Positions 28,087 through 36,810 of a stretch of 64,000 nt of DNA are shown here, piece after piece. The position numbers were made by a program, and so were the translations under genes. The notes below the pieces were generated by a model. It was not told where the DNA came from. It was given only the letters and a program-made list of their open reading frames with translations, and searched no databases. The stretch is from Paraburkholderia phytofirmans OLGA172 (GTDB lineage Bacteria > Pseudomonadota > Gammaproteobacteria > Burkholderiales > Burkholderiaceae): positions 62,001 to 126,000 of the forward strand of contig NZ_CP014579.1 in the NCBI RefSeq assembly GCF_001634365.1, given 5' to 3'. How positions within the stretch are numbered: the first letter of the stretch is position 1; each line of letters starts with the position of its first letter.

Positions 28087-29427
28087 ATGTCTTTTATCGA
28101 TAATCCGGCGGTCCAACTCTGGCTTTCGCAATTTTCGGACAAAGAGAAGCTAGTCGCCGAGACGTTGCTAGATAAGTTCGCATACGTGCCAGCCGATGAA
28201 TTTCAGCGCGACCTTTCTCTTCTCGCCAACACCGCATTCCCAGCCAATGAACCGATCGCGTTTTTTATCGAGCGCGAAATACCCAACCGCTGGTATGTCA
28301 TTCGGAAGCCATTGAAGAAAAGAGTGGAGCGGGCTCGTCCTCGAAAGCAAGCACAGCCGAAGTCCCAGCCTCGGAGGGTAAAGAGGCCGGAAAAAATGTA
28401 CAAAGAGATTCTCGTAGACCAGGGAAGGGGGTTCCGTAAGCGTACGACAGCGTTCGGTGCGGCTCTCCCGGCGGTTCGATCCCGGACAAATAACAGGCAA
28501 CAGATTGGAAGCGAAGGAATCGTCGCTAGTATTTTGAGCAAGGAGTGTGACCTGAATCCCAAGCGCTATTTCTTTCATCCTAGCGCAGACGTCATTCGCG
28601 AAAATAAGATTCGCCGGTTCGTTGTTGCAACCGACTTCATCGGCTCCGGTACGCGCGTCACCTCGATGCTATCGTCCCTATGGTTCGTGAAATCCGTGAG
28701 AAGCTGGTTCAACGGCGGCTTGATCAAATTCTCGGTTTTGTGTTACAGCGGAACACAGCACGGGTTTAAAATTGTCAAGCAACACAGGGTAAGTCCGGAA
28801 ATCCTTAAAGTCAGGAGTTGTCCCACCATCTTCAATTCGTTTAGCGAGCCAGAACTCACCGAAATTATCGATTTATGCAGTAGCCGATTCGCCGAAGCGG
28901 ACGACCCGTTGGGATTCAAGGAGACTGGGGCCTTGATGGCCTTTCAGCATTCGTGCCCCAACAATGTTCCGGCAATATTTATTCGCGAGAAGAAGGGCCG
29001 TCGCAAACCGTGGCGCCCACTCTTCCCGGCCCGCACGAGCGTAGATGTGGCTTTCGATCACAGGCGCGCGACACTTATCGAGATCGAGCGTGCTTCGCTT
29101 GATACTTTACGATTTCCGAACATCGGTGTTTCTCCAGCATTTCTCAAAGCACCCAGAGAAAAGCGCCATGCAATTGTCATTACGGCCGCGCTCAGGCGAG
29201 GGCACCGCACGTTAGACCAACTCTCGACCGTCACGTCATGGCCGGTGTGGGAAATTGCGGCAGCGCTCAAATCCGCGCAGCACCAAGGTTTCATCGATGG
29301 AAATCTACGTGTTACATGGCCTGGCTTGCGCCTGATAAAGCGCCTGGACATGGTGCGTCCGCTAAAAGCACTTCCGGTGGTAAGTAAAGGTATGTATTAT
29401 CCGAAGTCGCTGAGAGCGTCCGGATAA
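28087..29427 (+). CDS. Phosphoribosyltransferase-like / winged-helix protein, retron partner
   Basis: About 446 residues from the ATG at 28087; the frame remains open upstream to 28018 but without a ribosome site. Near residue 178 the sequence FVVATDFIGSGTRVT matches the PRPP-binding loop region of PRTase-like proteins. The C-terminal about 100 residues (RRGHRTLDQLSTVTSWPVWEIAAALKSAQ) look like a winged-helix domain. The gene is followed by a structured 190-bp intergenic region and then a retron-type reverse transcriptase. PRTase-like plus winged-helix proteins are the known accessory partners of one retron group (type III, as I recall). Here both appear in one polypeptide. The presumed role is a toxin or effector held in check by the msDNA complex. 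Confidence 0.68.
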   Translation: MSFIDNPAVQLWLSQFSDKEKLVAETLLDKFAYVPADEFQRDLSLLANTAFPANEPIAFFIEREIPNRWYVIRKPLKKRVERARPRKQAQPKSQPRRVKRPEKMYKEILVDQGRGFRKRTTAFGAALPAVRSRTNNRQQIGSEGIVASILSKECDLNPKRYFFHPSADVIRENKIRRFVVATDFIGSGTRVTSMLSSLWFVKSVRSWFNGGLIKFSVLCYSGTQHGFKIVKQHRVSPEILKVRSCPTIFNSFSEPELTEIIDLCSSRFAEADDPLGFKETGALMAFQHSCPNNVPAIFIREKKGRRKPWRPLFPARTSVDVAFDHRRATLIEIERASLDTLRFPNIGVSPAFLKAPREKRHAIVITAALRRGHRTLDQLSTVTSWPVWEIAAALKSAQHQGFIDGNLRVTWPGLRLIKRLDMVRPLKALPVVSKGMYYPKSLRASG

Positions 29428-29616
29428 TCACCATCTAGCGTATCCCTCGTTCTACGGGGCGAGGGCTTGATCTCGGGCGACCGAGGTCTCAGGGCACTGG
29501 ATTACCGGTGCTCGATGGCAGAACTTGCGCTTACTGGAGTAACCCACCACCACACGACCAGCGTCGTGGCCTCGCGGCGATGGCGGTGGGTTTCGCCAGG
29601 GCGAATTCAAAGGTAG
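29428..29616 (+). ncRNA. Candidate retron msr-msd RNA
   Basis: The gap between effector and reverse transcriptase contains nested inverted repeats. CCCTCG at about 29447 pairs with CGAGGG at about 29459. AACCCACC at about 29541 pairs with GGTGGGTT at about 29585, enclosing CCACACGA and TCGTGG around 29551-29570. A final TCGCCAGGGCGA hairpin sits just before the reverse transcriptase. This is the position and density of hairpins expected for a retron non-coding RNA. I cannot place the a1/a2 stem or branching G with confidence. Confidence 0.5.
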
Positions 29617-30783
29617 ATGGTGAACTGGCGCTCCCAGCACTTTATCAACGAAGGTCGGCAACAGGGTATAGCTGAGCCGCTACTGAGAAACGCGACGCTT
29701 ATTGCGCGACGAATTCAGGCGGTAAACGCGGACCTTCCGCCACTCTTTACTTTAAGGCACCTCTCTCACGAGGTGGGTGTGCCTTATCTTGCCTTACGTT
29801 CAATCGTATCACGCAAATTTACTTGCGAGCCATACCGTGTATTCTCCCTGCGCAAGAAGAACGTGGGCCATGGTTCTCGGCGGTTCAGGGTAATTTGCGT
29901 CCCAGACCCTGCACTCCTCAAGACTCAGCGATGGATTCATTCGAGAATCCTTAAATTCGGACGTTGTCACGAAGCTAGCGGAGCATACTCGAAAGGGTCT
30001 GGAATATACGACGTCGCCAGCACACATTGCAATGCCCGTTGGTTAGTCAAGCTGGACGTCACAAACTTCTTTGACGCCATATTAGAACCTAAGGTCTATC
30101 AGGTTTTTGCCAGACTCGGTTATCAGCCTCTTATGGCTTTTGAGCTGGCAAGATTGTGCACGCGCTTGCGGCACGATGGTAATCCGAAGCGGAAATCGAA
30201 GACCGGCTACCGCAAGATTTGGACGTATGGGAGTAGTGTCGTCGGACATCTTCCTCAAGGCGCTCCAACCAGCCCATTGCTTGCGAATCTCGTCGCGTAT
30301 GATCTCGATTCCGAATTGTTCGCTCTCGCAGAAAATGCGAACGTACGCTACACACGCTACGCCGACGACATCGTTTTTTCGTCGTCCGAAAAGGCATTCA
30401 CGCGGTCCGACGCCGAAGGTTTGATCAGAGGTGCGTATGCCTGTCTCGAGCGGCACGGTTTATGGGCCAACCGTGCAAAGACGCACGTCGTATCGCCCGC
30501 TGCCCGCAAGATCGTGCTTGGATTGCTCGTAGACGGACCGGTTCCGAAATTGCAGAGAGAGTTCAAGGACAAGCTGAGGATGCACATCCATTATTTGCAT
30601 CATCCGCAAATTGGACCGGTAGAACACGCAAGAAGACGAGGATTTGACAATGTGCTGGGGCTGCAGCGCCACCTTTTAGGGCTCGCGGCCTTTGCGATGG
30701 GGATTGAGCCTGCATGGGGGCGGCAGCAAATGGACGAAATAAAACGGGCGAACTGGCCCATCGGTATTCCCCCATTCAAATAG
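29617..30783 (+). CDS. Retron-type reverse transcriptase
   Basis: About 388 residues from an ATG with AAAGGT upstream. Reverse transcriptase motifs are in order: RFRVICVPDP and LLKTQRWIHSRIL (N-terminal retron blocks), WLVKLDVTNFFDAI (motif A), GHLPQGAPTSPLLANLVAYDLD (motif B), YTRYADDIVFSS with YADD at residues 248-251 (motif C), and NRAKTHVVSPAARKIVLGLLVDG (motif D/E, where many retrons have VTG). No C-terminal fusion. It would copy the adjacent structured RNA into msDNA and form a complex with the upstream protein. It ends close to a large hairpin. Confidence 0.88.
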   Translation: MVNWRSQHFINEGRQQGIAEPLLRNATLIARRIQAVNADLPPLFTLRHLSHEVGVPYLALRSIVSRKFTCEPYRVFSLRKKNVGHGSRRFRVICVPDPALLKTQRWIHSRILKFGRCHEASGAYSKGSGIYDVASTHCNARWLVKLDVTNFFDAILEPKVYQVFARLGYQPLMAFELARLCTRLRHDGNPKRKSKTGYRKIWTYGSSVVGHLPQGAPTSPLLANLVAYDLDSELFALAENANVRYTRYADDIVFSSSEKAFTRSDAEGLIRGAYACLERHGLWANRAKTHVVSPAARKIVLGLLVDGPVPKLQREFKDKLRMHIHYLHHPQIGPVEHARRRGFDNVLGLQRHLLGLAAFAMGIEPAWGRQQMDEIKRANWPIGIPPFK

Positions 30784-30885
30784 CTCGGGGGCAGAATATT
30801 TGAGCGCCCTGATGCATCTGGCCGAAGTCTCGGTAATTAGCACGTGACACCTTCGGCAACTCCGTTAGTTGGCTGTGCGATATAC

Positions 30886-30915
30886 GCACGCTGCCAGCAT
30901 AGGCTGGCAGCGTGC
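30886..30915. terminator. Perfect 13-bp hairpin downstream of the retron
   Basis: GCACGCTGCCAGC and its exact complement are separated by a four-base loop ATAG, about 100 bp after the reverse transcriptase stop and about 150 bp from the end of the minus-strand operon. No T-run follows. It could act as a shared stem between convergent units or be a mobile hairpin repeat. Confidence 0.45.
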
Positions 30916-31069
30916 ACGGATACCTGAAGTGTCTGCGTGGATAGCTAGCGCCAGAACGTAAATCTTCAGTGCGCTTTTTCTGTACGGTCTCAATACGAGA
31001 GTCATCTTGCGCCGCCCCGTCCATGGCCATAGGTTCCATGTGCGGTGTCGTTGTTGGCAAGATGAAGGT

Positions 31070-32563
31070 TTAGTCAGCGCCTTTTCTGACCTGAGCACGG
31101 TCGACGACTGATGGTTTCGGAAGCCGAAGTGTACCCTTAGCCAAAGTCCGCCTTTCAGGCGTCGTTGTGGTTTTGGCCGGTTCATGAACCGGCTTCCGCG
31201 TAGAGCGCGCGTACGATAACGTCTCGGCAGTGGGGTGCCAGTCCACCCTTAATTTGACTGCCTCTTCCCGCGTTAATCCGAGGCACAGTTGCAGGACGGA
31301 GGTTTGCCATCGATGCAAGTCGCGGCGAATGTCCGGCTCAAGTTCATTGTCAAAACGCCCTCGCCGTCCTGGTTTGAAGCGCGCGTCCAGATCAAACCAG
31401 TCGGTAAACCCAAAACTTCGGGCCGTCAGTGCGTGCGCGACAGCGGACGTTATGCTCGGATCGATGTCGCACAGAGCTCTTGCCTTGGCGGAAGCGAACC
31501 ACATCGTCGGTGGCATGAAAATCAGAGGGGGTTCTGTTGTTTTCCAGGCGGTGGTATCCACGGCCGGTGGAAGTGGTAGTCCCAGGAGGGGGTCGACAAG
31601 TGCGGGGACTGTTGCACGGCTTAATTGCACCTGAGCGCGAGGTCGACTGGAGGCCCTGTCGGCCCTAAACCTGGGAGTAGATGGATGAGCGTTTTCTTCA
31701 GAAAAGGTGTTTCCAGAAAACGGGTCAAAGACTGTGGACCTGGTACCCCGTCGCGCGACGGGCCAATCGGCAGGCGGGTCGAATTCCTCGCGCATGTGCT
31801 CCATTCCGTGCACATGAGACTCAGGTAAAGCATCCGAATGTGTCGGCGCAGCACTGTTCCGCCTGGGTTCTCGGGCGGCGGGCTTGCTTGTTGACCCAGC
31901 CTCCATTTTCGCGGCGAGTGGTGCCCATTTCCCCACGCCGGGCATGCCTAGACGTTCTTCGGGGCGATCTCCAAGCGGGGGTGGTTTTCCGGCAGAGGCT
32001 GTCTGAACGTGTGTCGCCAGCGACTCATCTGGCTCCATTGCGACCTTCCCGCTGTGCGCTGCCACCAAACGCTGACGGTCATAGTCGGCGATTTTGTCGC
32101 CGCTTCGATACTTGTATGGCGAAGGAGTGTCGCGTGGCCGCTCACGGACGAAGCCTTGCGACCGTGCCCACGATTTCCAGCCCAGAATCTTGTCGTGATA
32201 GCACTGTTCGATGACTTCCCAATTTGCAAGAGCCAGCTGATCGGCCAAGCGTTCGATGCTATCGCGGGCAATGTGTGGAAATGCTTCTGACAGACATTGC
32301 AGTTCTCTCATACGTTGCCGTCCCTTGCGCAGTGCCTCCGGCTCGTCCAGCACGGGCCATCGACTCTCGTCCGACCACCGGTGCATGTCAGAATACGAGC
32401 GGTAGCCAAGACACCTCGCCACGAGGTCATGGACGGTTGAAAGCTTTTCCCGCTGGCCGTCCGGCGTGAGACATTTTCGCTGGATTCGCTTGGCTTTTTT
32501 TCTTAGCGCCTCAAGTAAGCCGGGCGGCAGACAAATGGATAGAGGGGTAATTTCCTGGCTCAC
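31070..32563 (-). CDS. Uncharacterised 497-aa protein with N-terminal GYRSY domain
   Basis: Last gene of the minus-strand operon. Starts at GTG 32563, overlapping the upstream stop by four bases (GTGA) with GGGAG upstream. Residues about 10-60 (LPPGLLEALRKKAKRIQ ... VHDLVARCLGYRSYSDM) match the N-terminus of the next gene's product. A long Pro/Ala/Arg-rich middle follows. A second ordered segment, TSAVAHALTARSFGFTDWFDLDARF, has a similar LGY/FGF-aromatic pattern, so the domain may be duplicated. The C-terminus is basic. No known family. The repeated GYRSY-type module resembles small helical domains of plasmid and island proteins. Confidence 0.6.
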   Translation of the reverse strand: MSQEITPLSICLPPGLLEALRKKAKRIQRKCLTPDGQREKLSTVHDLVARCLGYRSYSDMHRWSDESRWPVLDEPEALRKGRQRMRELQCLSEAFPHIARDSIERLADQLALANWEVIEQCYHDKILGWKSWARSQGFVRERPRDTPSPYKYRSGDKIADYDRQRLVAAHSGKVAMEPDESLATHVQTASAGKPPPLGDRPEERLGMPGVGKWAPLAAKMEAGSTSKPAAREPRRNSAAPTHSDALPESHVHGMEHMREEFDPPADWPVARRGTRSTVFDPFSGNTFSEENAHPSTPRFRADRASSRPRAQVQLSRATVPALVDPLLGLPLPPAVDTTAWKTTEPPLIFMPPTMWFASAKARALCDIDPSITSAVAHALTARSFGFTDWFDLDARFKPGRRGRFDNELEPDIRRDLHRWQTSVLQLCLGLTREEAVKLRVDWHPTAETLSYARSTRKPVHEPAKTTTTPERRTLAKGTLRLPKPSVVDRAQVRKGAD

Positions 32564-33246
32564 AGTTGACTCCCTGTGTTGTGTTCGCCATTACCCGGAT
32601 TTGGCGAGCACGAGCTGGTTTGGTCGGGCTGGCAGGTAGAAGAACTGCGGCGGCGCCACTTACAAAGATTCATTGCGACCTCAATACTGAGTCGGGTCTG
32701 GCGCAGTCGCATTTCGTGTTGCAGACACCGCTGCCACAGCGGGGGTCCAGCCGCACACATGCGAGAGCTGCTAAGACTTGGTTGACACGCGGTCTTCACT
32801 GGTCGATGTTTCGGAGTCGAACAAACTACCGGCTTGCGGCTCAATGGGCAGGCGGAAGGTCGCAGTTCAGCGTCCCCTAGATCTTCGGCTTGCCGCACAG
32901 CTGCCCAATTCACAACGTCCAAGCCGCTCACTAGCTTGATAATCTCCCGAGGGCTCGCATCTGGTAACAATTTTGACATCGTCACGATTTCGCGAAGACG
33001 TTGTCGACGGCGTAGCTCGGTTTCGTTCACTGACATGCATGCACATTTCTCGTTGTCCGGCCATGAGTTGAGCTCGGAGTACGATCGGTATCCGACGCAC
33101 GCAGCAAGGGCGTTTTGTACATTACTCAGGCGCGTGGAGGCGCCACCTGAAAGCGGGAATGCAGATCGAATCTGTTTTGCTTTGCGCCTTAATGTCTCGC
33201 GAGAACGACATGGAAGGCGCACATCTAGAGGTTTCAGAGTATTCAC
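32560..33246 (-). CDS. Uncharacterised 228-aa protein, paralogue of the downstream gene at its N-terminus
   Basis: Starts at GTG 33246 with CGGAG upstream. Residues about 8-60 (LPCRSRETLRRKAKQIR ... VQNALAACVGYRSYSEL) are clearly related to the N-terminus of the 497-aa product, and both then carry an RRRQRLRE or KGRQRMRE-like helix. The C-terminal half is Cys/Ser/Pro-rich and looks unstructured or altered by a frameshift. It is translationally coupled to the next gene. The role is unknown; duplication followed by divergence is inferred. Confidence 0.55.
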   Translation of the reverse strand: MNTLKPLDVRLPCRSRETLRRKAKQIRSAFPLSGGASTRLSNVQNALAACVGYRSYSELNSWPDNEKCACMSVNETELRRRQRLREIVTMSKLLPDASPREIIKLVSGLDVVNWAAVRQAEDLGDAELRPSACPLSRKPVVCSTPKHRPVKTACQPSLSSSRMCAAGPPLWQRCLQHEMRLRQTRLSIEVAMNLCKWRRRSSSTCQPDQTSSCSPNPGNGEHNTGSQL

Positions 33247-33312
33247 ACGATTCTCCGTTAGCGCGCCGCGCCGGTGTTGTTTGTCACTGCCGGCGCGACG
33301 CTTGGTTAAAGC

Positions 33313-33963
33313 CTATGAAACGGTCAGGTCCTCCTCGATGCTTTCGTTAAACCGATTCCTCCATCGCTGAAATGACGCATCCAGTGCGAGAGCATCCGAT
33401 GTCGCCGCAAAATTGCGACTGAGTTCCGCGAAAATGGCTCCGATGCAACGCCGGACCGAATTCGCGTTCACGTAACTGATGTCAAGCTCTGCTCGTGCCG
33501 GGATTTTGAAACGGGTAGCAGCTATCACCAGGCTCGGGAAAAGCCGGTCCTGAGTAGTCACAAGCAGGTCTGGTGTTGCCCGGCGGCGCGACAGGTCGCC
33601 GAGTGCCTCCAGCACCCATGGCACGCCGGGCGTTCTTGCGTCCCGAAACCAGGTAAACAGATTTTCGCCAGACAGGACATCCAGCACAATCGCAATGCGA
33701 CTACCGTCAAGGTCAGGGTGATAGAGCTGCCAATCGGCAATAAACCAGACGTCTGATGTTTCGGGATGAATCAACGGTGATACCTCCATCCGGGCATAGT
33801 TGATACTGGCGACCGGCTCACACGTGAGCCGGTCGGCTGAGTCCTGCCATACATGTGACATCGCCGCCTCGTGGATTGATTGGAAGAGGATGCTGCGAGA
33901 TTGGTATTGCCTGGAATTGCAATGCATTTGCATCTTGTCAGCTCCATATAACGGGATGAGCAT
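33313..33963 (-). CDS. DDE integrase-core-like protein
   Basis: About 216 residues; the ATG overlaps the preceding stop (TAATG). After about 60 variable residues comes SDVWFIADWQLYHP, then DGSRIAIVLDVLSGENLFTWF, then a helix ending RRRATPDLLVTTQDRLFPS. This is the strand-strand-helix order of rve-type integrase cores (DWxxI, AVVLDxFS, and D in the x-SDRG position), but the classical second motif reads TTQDRLF and a third Glu is not obvious. It may be a domesticated, catalytically altered transposase subunit or a fold resemblance only. It is encoded in an operon next to a Tn7-like transposition module. Confidence 0.5.
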   Translation of the reverse strand: MLIPLYGADKMQMHCNSRQYQSRSILFQSIHEAAMSHVWQDSADRLTCEPVASINYARMEVSPLIHPETSDVWFIADWQLYHPDLDGSRIAIVLDVLSGENLFTWFRDARTPGVPWVLEALGDLSRRRATPDLLVTTQDRLFPSLVIAATRFKIPARAELDISYVNANSVRRCIGAIFAELSRNFAATSDALALDASFQRWRNRFNESIEEDLTVS

Positions 33964-35231
33964 TAACGTCGGATCGCTTCAAAAGCAGCATCAAACGCAT
34001 CCTTCGACAACGTTCGAACGGACCCCATGTTTTGGCCTAGCGCCTTTACCGGGATGACGTCAAAGCAGAGGTGGGTGCGATCCCGGGAAATGGTCAGTTC
34101 ATTCAGCCTACGTCGTAAGCGCTGTGCACGTTCGTCCGAAATGCGTTCGACCAGGACGCCGATGACTACGGCGTTGCGACCCGATAACCAGTCGAGAGGG
34201 AATGTTTCGATTTCGAACCTTAGCGACTGGCTCTCAAGCATTTTTCTTGCGCGGCATACTGCGCCACACCAACTGGCGAGTGCTGGCTCCATATAAATAA
34301 CTTCATGGTCTGAGTCCTCCTTGATTTCAGCATCCGATGTCCGCAGTGGGACAGAAAAAAAGGCGTCCGCTAGCGAGACGACAGTGAAGGCCTGCTGTCC
34401 TGATGGACCAGCAGATTGAGCTTTAATAATCCTGTCCACCAGGCAGTTTCGTTCGCGTTCTCGGGCGAGGGGAACGATCGGTCCTCGCGGCGACACGTCA
34501 ACGCCTGTCGAATGGAAGTGGATCCACGGAGCAACGACGGGGTCGCTGATTGTGGACGGACCTTGAGGTGGCCGTTGCTTCTGGTGAAGCCGATTTCTGA
34601 GCACGTCGCCGATAACTGCCAGCCTTGAAGAGAATCGGTCGGCCATATCTGACGAACCGTGTTTGACCGGGGGGGTATGACTGACGAGCACGGTCGGGCC
34701 ATATTCTTCGTCCACGGTCTGTTCGGTGCCTGCAACCAGATGCGAATTCCTGGCCGGCTTACCGGACTGATTTTGGCGAAAGCAGAAGCCAGCATGACCG
34801 TCTCCCAGGCGATGCTTCGATTGGCGATTCGACTGTTTCGGGACAATGGCTCCCTTAACGGCGTTAGAGAAAGCCTCGCGCGCTTCAGTGATGCTCTCCG
34901 TACCGCTAAACTCCGTGCCGAGTACATTGATTGTTGATCCTTCGTTCATCAAGTGAATCGTGGTTCCCTTTACTAATTCCCTTGCGAGACTCCGGTCTGC
35001 TCTAGCAGTCAGCGGGTCGAAGTCTCCGTATGAATATGCAACTGGTCGGCGCAATCGAGCCAAGGCAGGTACGACCTTCTGTATCGGGCCGCTATTGCCT
35101 GTTAGGGCGAAAACGTCTGCCTCGGTCGGCGGTTCGACCTCTGCGTCGAAATAGCTGCGCTGGATTACACCAACAACCGCTGGTCTCCGACCGATGAATA
35201 GTTCCACAAGGGTTGATCGACTTGTTCCCAT
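33963..35231 (-). CDS. Uncharacterised 422-aa protein
   Basis: ATG at 35231 with GGAGG upstream; its 5' end overlaps the previous gene by 67 bp and its stop overlaps the DDE-like gene's start. The N-terminus (RPAVVGVIQRSYFDAEVEPPTE) and the C-terminus (SISDERAQRLRRRLNELTISRDRTHLCFDVIPV) look like ordered alpha/beta segments; the middle is basic and low-complexity. No P-loop, no membrane segment. No family recognised. As the central gene of a six-gene coupled operon beside the transposition genes, it may be part of an element-specific function. Confidence 0.6.
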   Translation of the reverse strand: MGTSRSTLVELFIGRRPAVVGVIQRSYFDAEVEPPTEADVFALTGNSGPIQKVVPALARLRRPVAYSYGDFDPLTARADRSLARELVKGTTIHLMNEGSTINVLGTEFSGTESITEAREAFSNAVKGAIVPKQSNRQSKHRLGDGHAGFCFRQNQSGKPARNSHLVAGTEQTVDEEYGPTVLVSHTPPVKHGSSDMADRFSSRLAVIGDVLRNRLHQKQRPPQGPSTISDPVVAPWIHFHSTGVDVSPRGPIVPLARERERNCLVDRIIKAQSAGPSGQQAFTVVSLADAFFSVPLRTSDAEIKEDSDHEVIYMEPALASWCGAVCRARKMLESQSLRFEIETFPLDWLSGRNAVVIGVLVERISDERAQRLRRRLNELTISRDRTHLCFDVIPVKALGQNMGSVRTLSKDAFDAAFEAIRR

Positions 35232-35698
35232 TGAACCTCCGGCGTCCGGTATGACGCAGTTTGGCGTTCGGTCGCCCGCTGGTCACACGCGACTAACGGC
35301 GATTGCGTGGGCGAAAGAGATGGATCGTTTTGTATCCGCTCAAAGGCCAGGATCCTGAAGCTGCCCACCACGTCAGGGTCGGTATCAACTATGACGCGGC
35401 GTGACCGTTGCGTTCGGCGCGTGTTCGTGGCCGAAGAAGTTCGCGCTTCAATTTTCACGTGTCGGCGAGTAGATTCCCCGCCAGCCTTCTCGAGCGTACT
35501 GCTCGCGCCGCGTTGGTACGTGGCTGCCGCAAGCTCCGAGAAGCAATGAGATGATTTCTTCTCGATAGCGCCGATATAGAAGTCGACCTCGTCACACAGT
35601 GCGCGCGGATCGAGCAGCGCTCTGACTCGGCACAGGTTGATTCCAGAGCGCTCCATATCGACGGAACTCCGCATGCAGTGGTGTTCAAGTTGCTTCAT
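35165..35698 (-). CDS. Uncharacterised 177-aa protein
   Basis: The start at 35698 is preferred over 35710 because GGAGG is suitably placed for it. The N-terminal 60 residues (LCRVRALLDPRALCDEVDFYIGAIEKKSSHCFSELAAATYQRGA) are helical and include several Cys; the rest is Arg/Thr/Ser-rich. Overlaps both its neighbours in the operon. No recognised family. Confidence 0.5.
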   Translation of the reverse strand: MKQLEHHCMRSSVDMERSGINLCRVRALLDPRALCDEVDFYIGAIEKKSSHCFSELAAATYQRGASSTLEKAGGESTRRHVKIEARTSSATNTRRTQRSRRVIVDTDPDVVGSFRILAFERIQNDPSLSPTQSPLVACDQRATERQTASYRTPEVQWEQVDQPLWNYSSVGDQRLLV

Positions 35699-36080
35699 TG
35701 CTGCCTCCATTAGGGTTTGATATCAAAGCCCCTTGACTGCAAACCGGGTGGACCTGTTTCCTGAAGTTCGCCAGTAGGGACTCGAAAGGACGCATCGGGC
35801 ACGCATCGCAAGTTGCCTCCCGCCGCAGGGATTCGTAAGTAACCACCATCCACGAGTCGCCTTGTAGAAACACATGGTGCTCGCCCAGATGACACGGCGG
35901 CACGAGCAGCGGAAGCGCCGACCAGGTCGTGTCCGTGGCTAACACGGCGGTACCGTCTGCGTTTGTACCGGTGGCGATAACCGAGACGATCTTGAATTTG
36001 GCCAAGACTCGACGCTTGCAATTGCGCCCAATCGGTGCCCGAGCAGGTGATCCGTAGATGTTATTAGGCATACTAATCAT
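35685..36080 (-). CDS. Uncharacterised 131-aa protein, first of the minus-strand operon
   Basis: Start uncertain: ATG 36080 and 36071 and an upstream GTG at 36140 are all in frame and none has a good ribosome site. The product is beta-rich (VLAKFKIVSVIATGTNADGTAVLATDTTWSALPLLVP), then HVFLQGDSWMVVTYESL, and has two close cysteines (CDACP). The family is not recognised. It is the promoter-proximal gene of the operon running to 31070 and diverges from the transposition operon, so the 36090-36400 gap probably holds both promoters. Confidence 0.5.
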   Translation of the reverse strand: MISMPNNIYGSPARAPIGRNCKRRVLAKFKIVSVIATGTNADGTAVLATDTTWSALPLLVPPCHLGEHHVFLQGDSWMVVTYESLRREATCDACPMRPFESLLANFRKQVHPVCSQGALISNPNGGSNEAT

Positions 36081-36193
36081 GGTGGCGACACAAAGGTTTT
36101 GGGGAATGCGTCCGGTGATCGATACGGGCCACGAACGCACTGAGTGCAGGGGAAGAATAGGCGAAAGAATGGAGCGGGTATCTACAATGATAT

Positions 36194-36209
36194 TAGTCGT
36201 TTACCCGTA
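36194..36209 (+). repeat. Left half of a candidate terminal inverted repeat around the transposition operon
   Basis: TAGTCGTTTACCCGTA here matches, in inverted orientation at 15 of 16 positions, the sequence at 42851-42866. The two copies lie about 200 bp before the first gene and about 120 bp after the last gene of the transposition operon. They could be element ends or operator sites for a shared regulator. No flanking 5-bp duplication is evident. Confidence 0.45.
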
Positions 36210-36410
36210 TGCTTTAACTCGAAATTCGGATGCAATGCCAACATGTCGAACTGACAGTCGTTTGCGATACGCCCCTTATTAATATCTGAATGAGTCGGGT
36301 CGCAGCGGCTAAGAGTGAGTCTTGCCTTCGCGAATTTTTCGACCTAAAACGTTAGTCCGTTAACTTCAAAGTTGACTTATGTGACCCCGTTTAAATCTTT
36401 TGGAGAAGCG

Positions 36411-36797
36411 ATGAAACAGCGTCAGGCAATAGACGGTGCGCCACTTCCACCGTTTGAGGGGTTCAGAACTGGGGGAAAGGAGTTTGCGGCTGGCCAGGAC
36501 GCCGCTTCGTGGATCGTGGCGCTCACGAACGGCGATCGATTTTTATATCGCCCTACCGCGCCGGGCGTGTCCCTGCGTCGATACCGGTCGCGCAGCGTTT
36601 CCGAAGACGAAGTAATTCGATTGATGTTTCACGAACAGCAACTGAGGTACTACCGTGCGCGACAACACTTGGGCCGTAGCATGGTACAACCGCCCGTGCT
36701 CGTTCAGTTACCCGGTGAAGCCGATGAAGACGATTCGGCCGTTGAGGCGTTGATCTCGGCCGAAATGAATCTTGCTGGACCCCATTGGATGCATTGA
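36411..36797 (+). CDS. Uncharacterised 128-aa protein, first gene of the transposition operon
   Basis: ATG at 36411 with GGAG six bases upstream. The product has a folded-looking middle (DAASWIVALTNGDRFLYRPTAPGV) and a helix (VIRLMFHEQQLRYYRARQHL), then an acidic tail. No known family, no membrane segment. It is followed within 15 bp by the TnsA-N-like gene, so it is probably part of the transposition operon, perhaps a regulator or accessory protein. Confidence 0.6.
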   Translation: MKQRQAIDGAPLPPFEGFRTGGKEFAAGQDAASWIVALTNGDRFLYRPTAPGVSLRRYRSRSVSEDEVIRLMFHEQQLRYYRARQHLGRSMVQPPVLVQLPGEADEDDSAVEALISAEMNLAGPHWMH

Positions 36798-36810
36798 CCG
36801 CGAGGAATTG

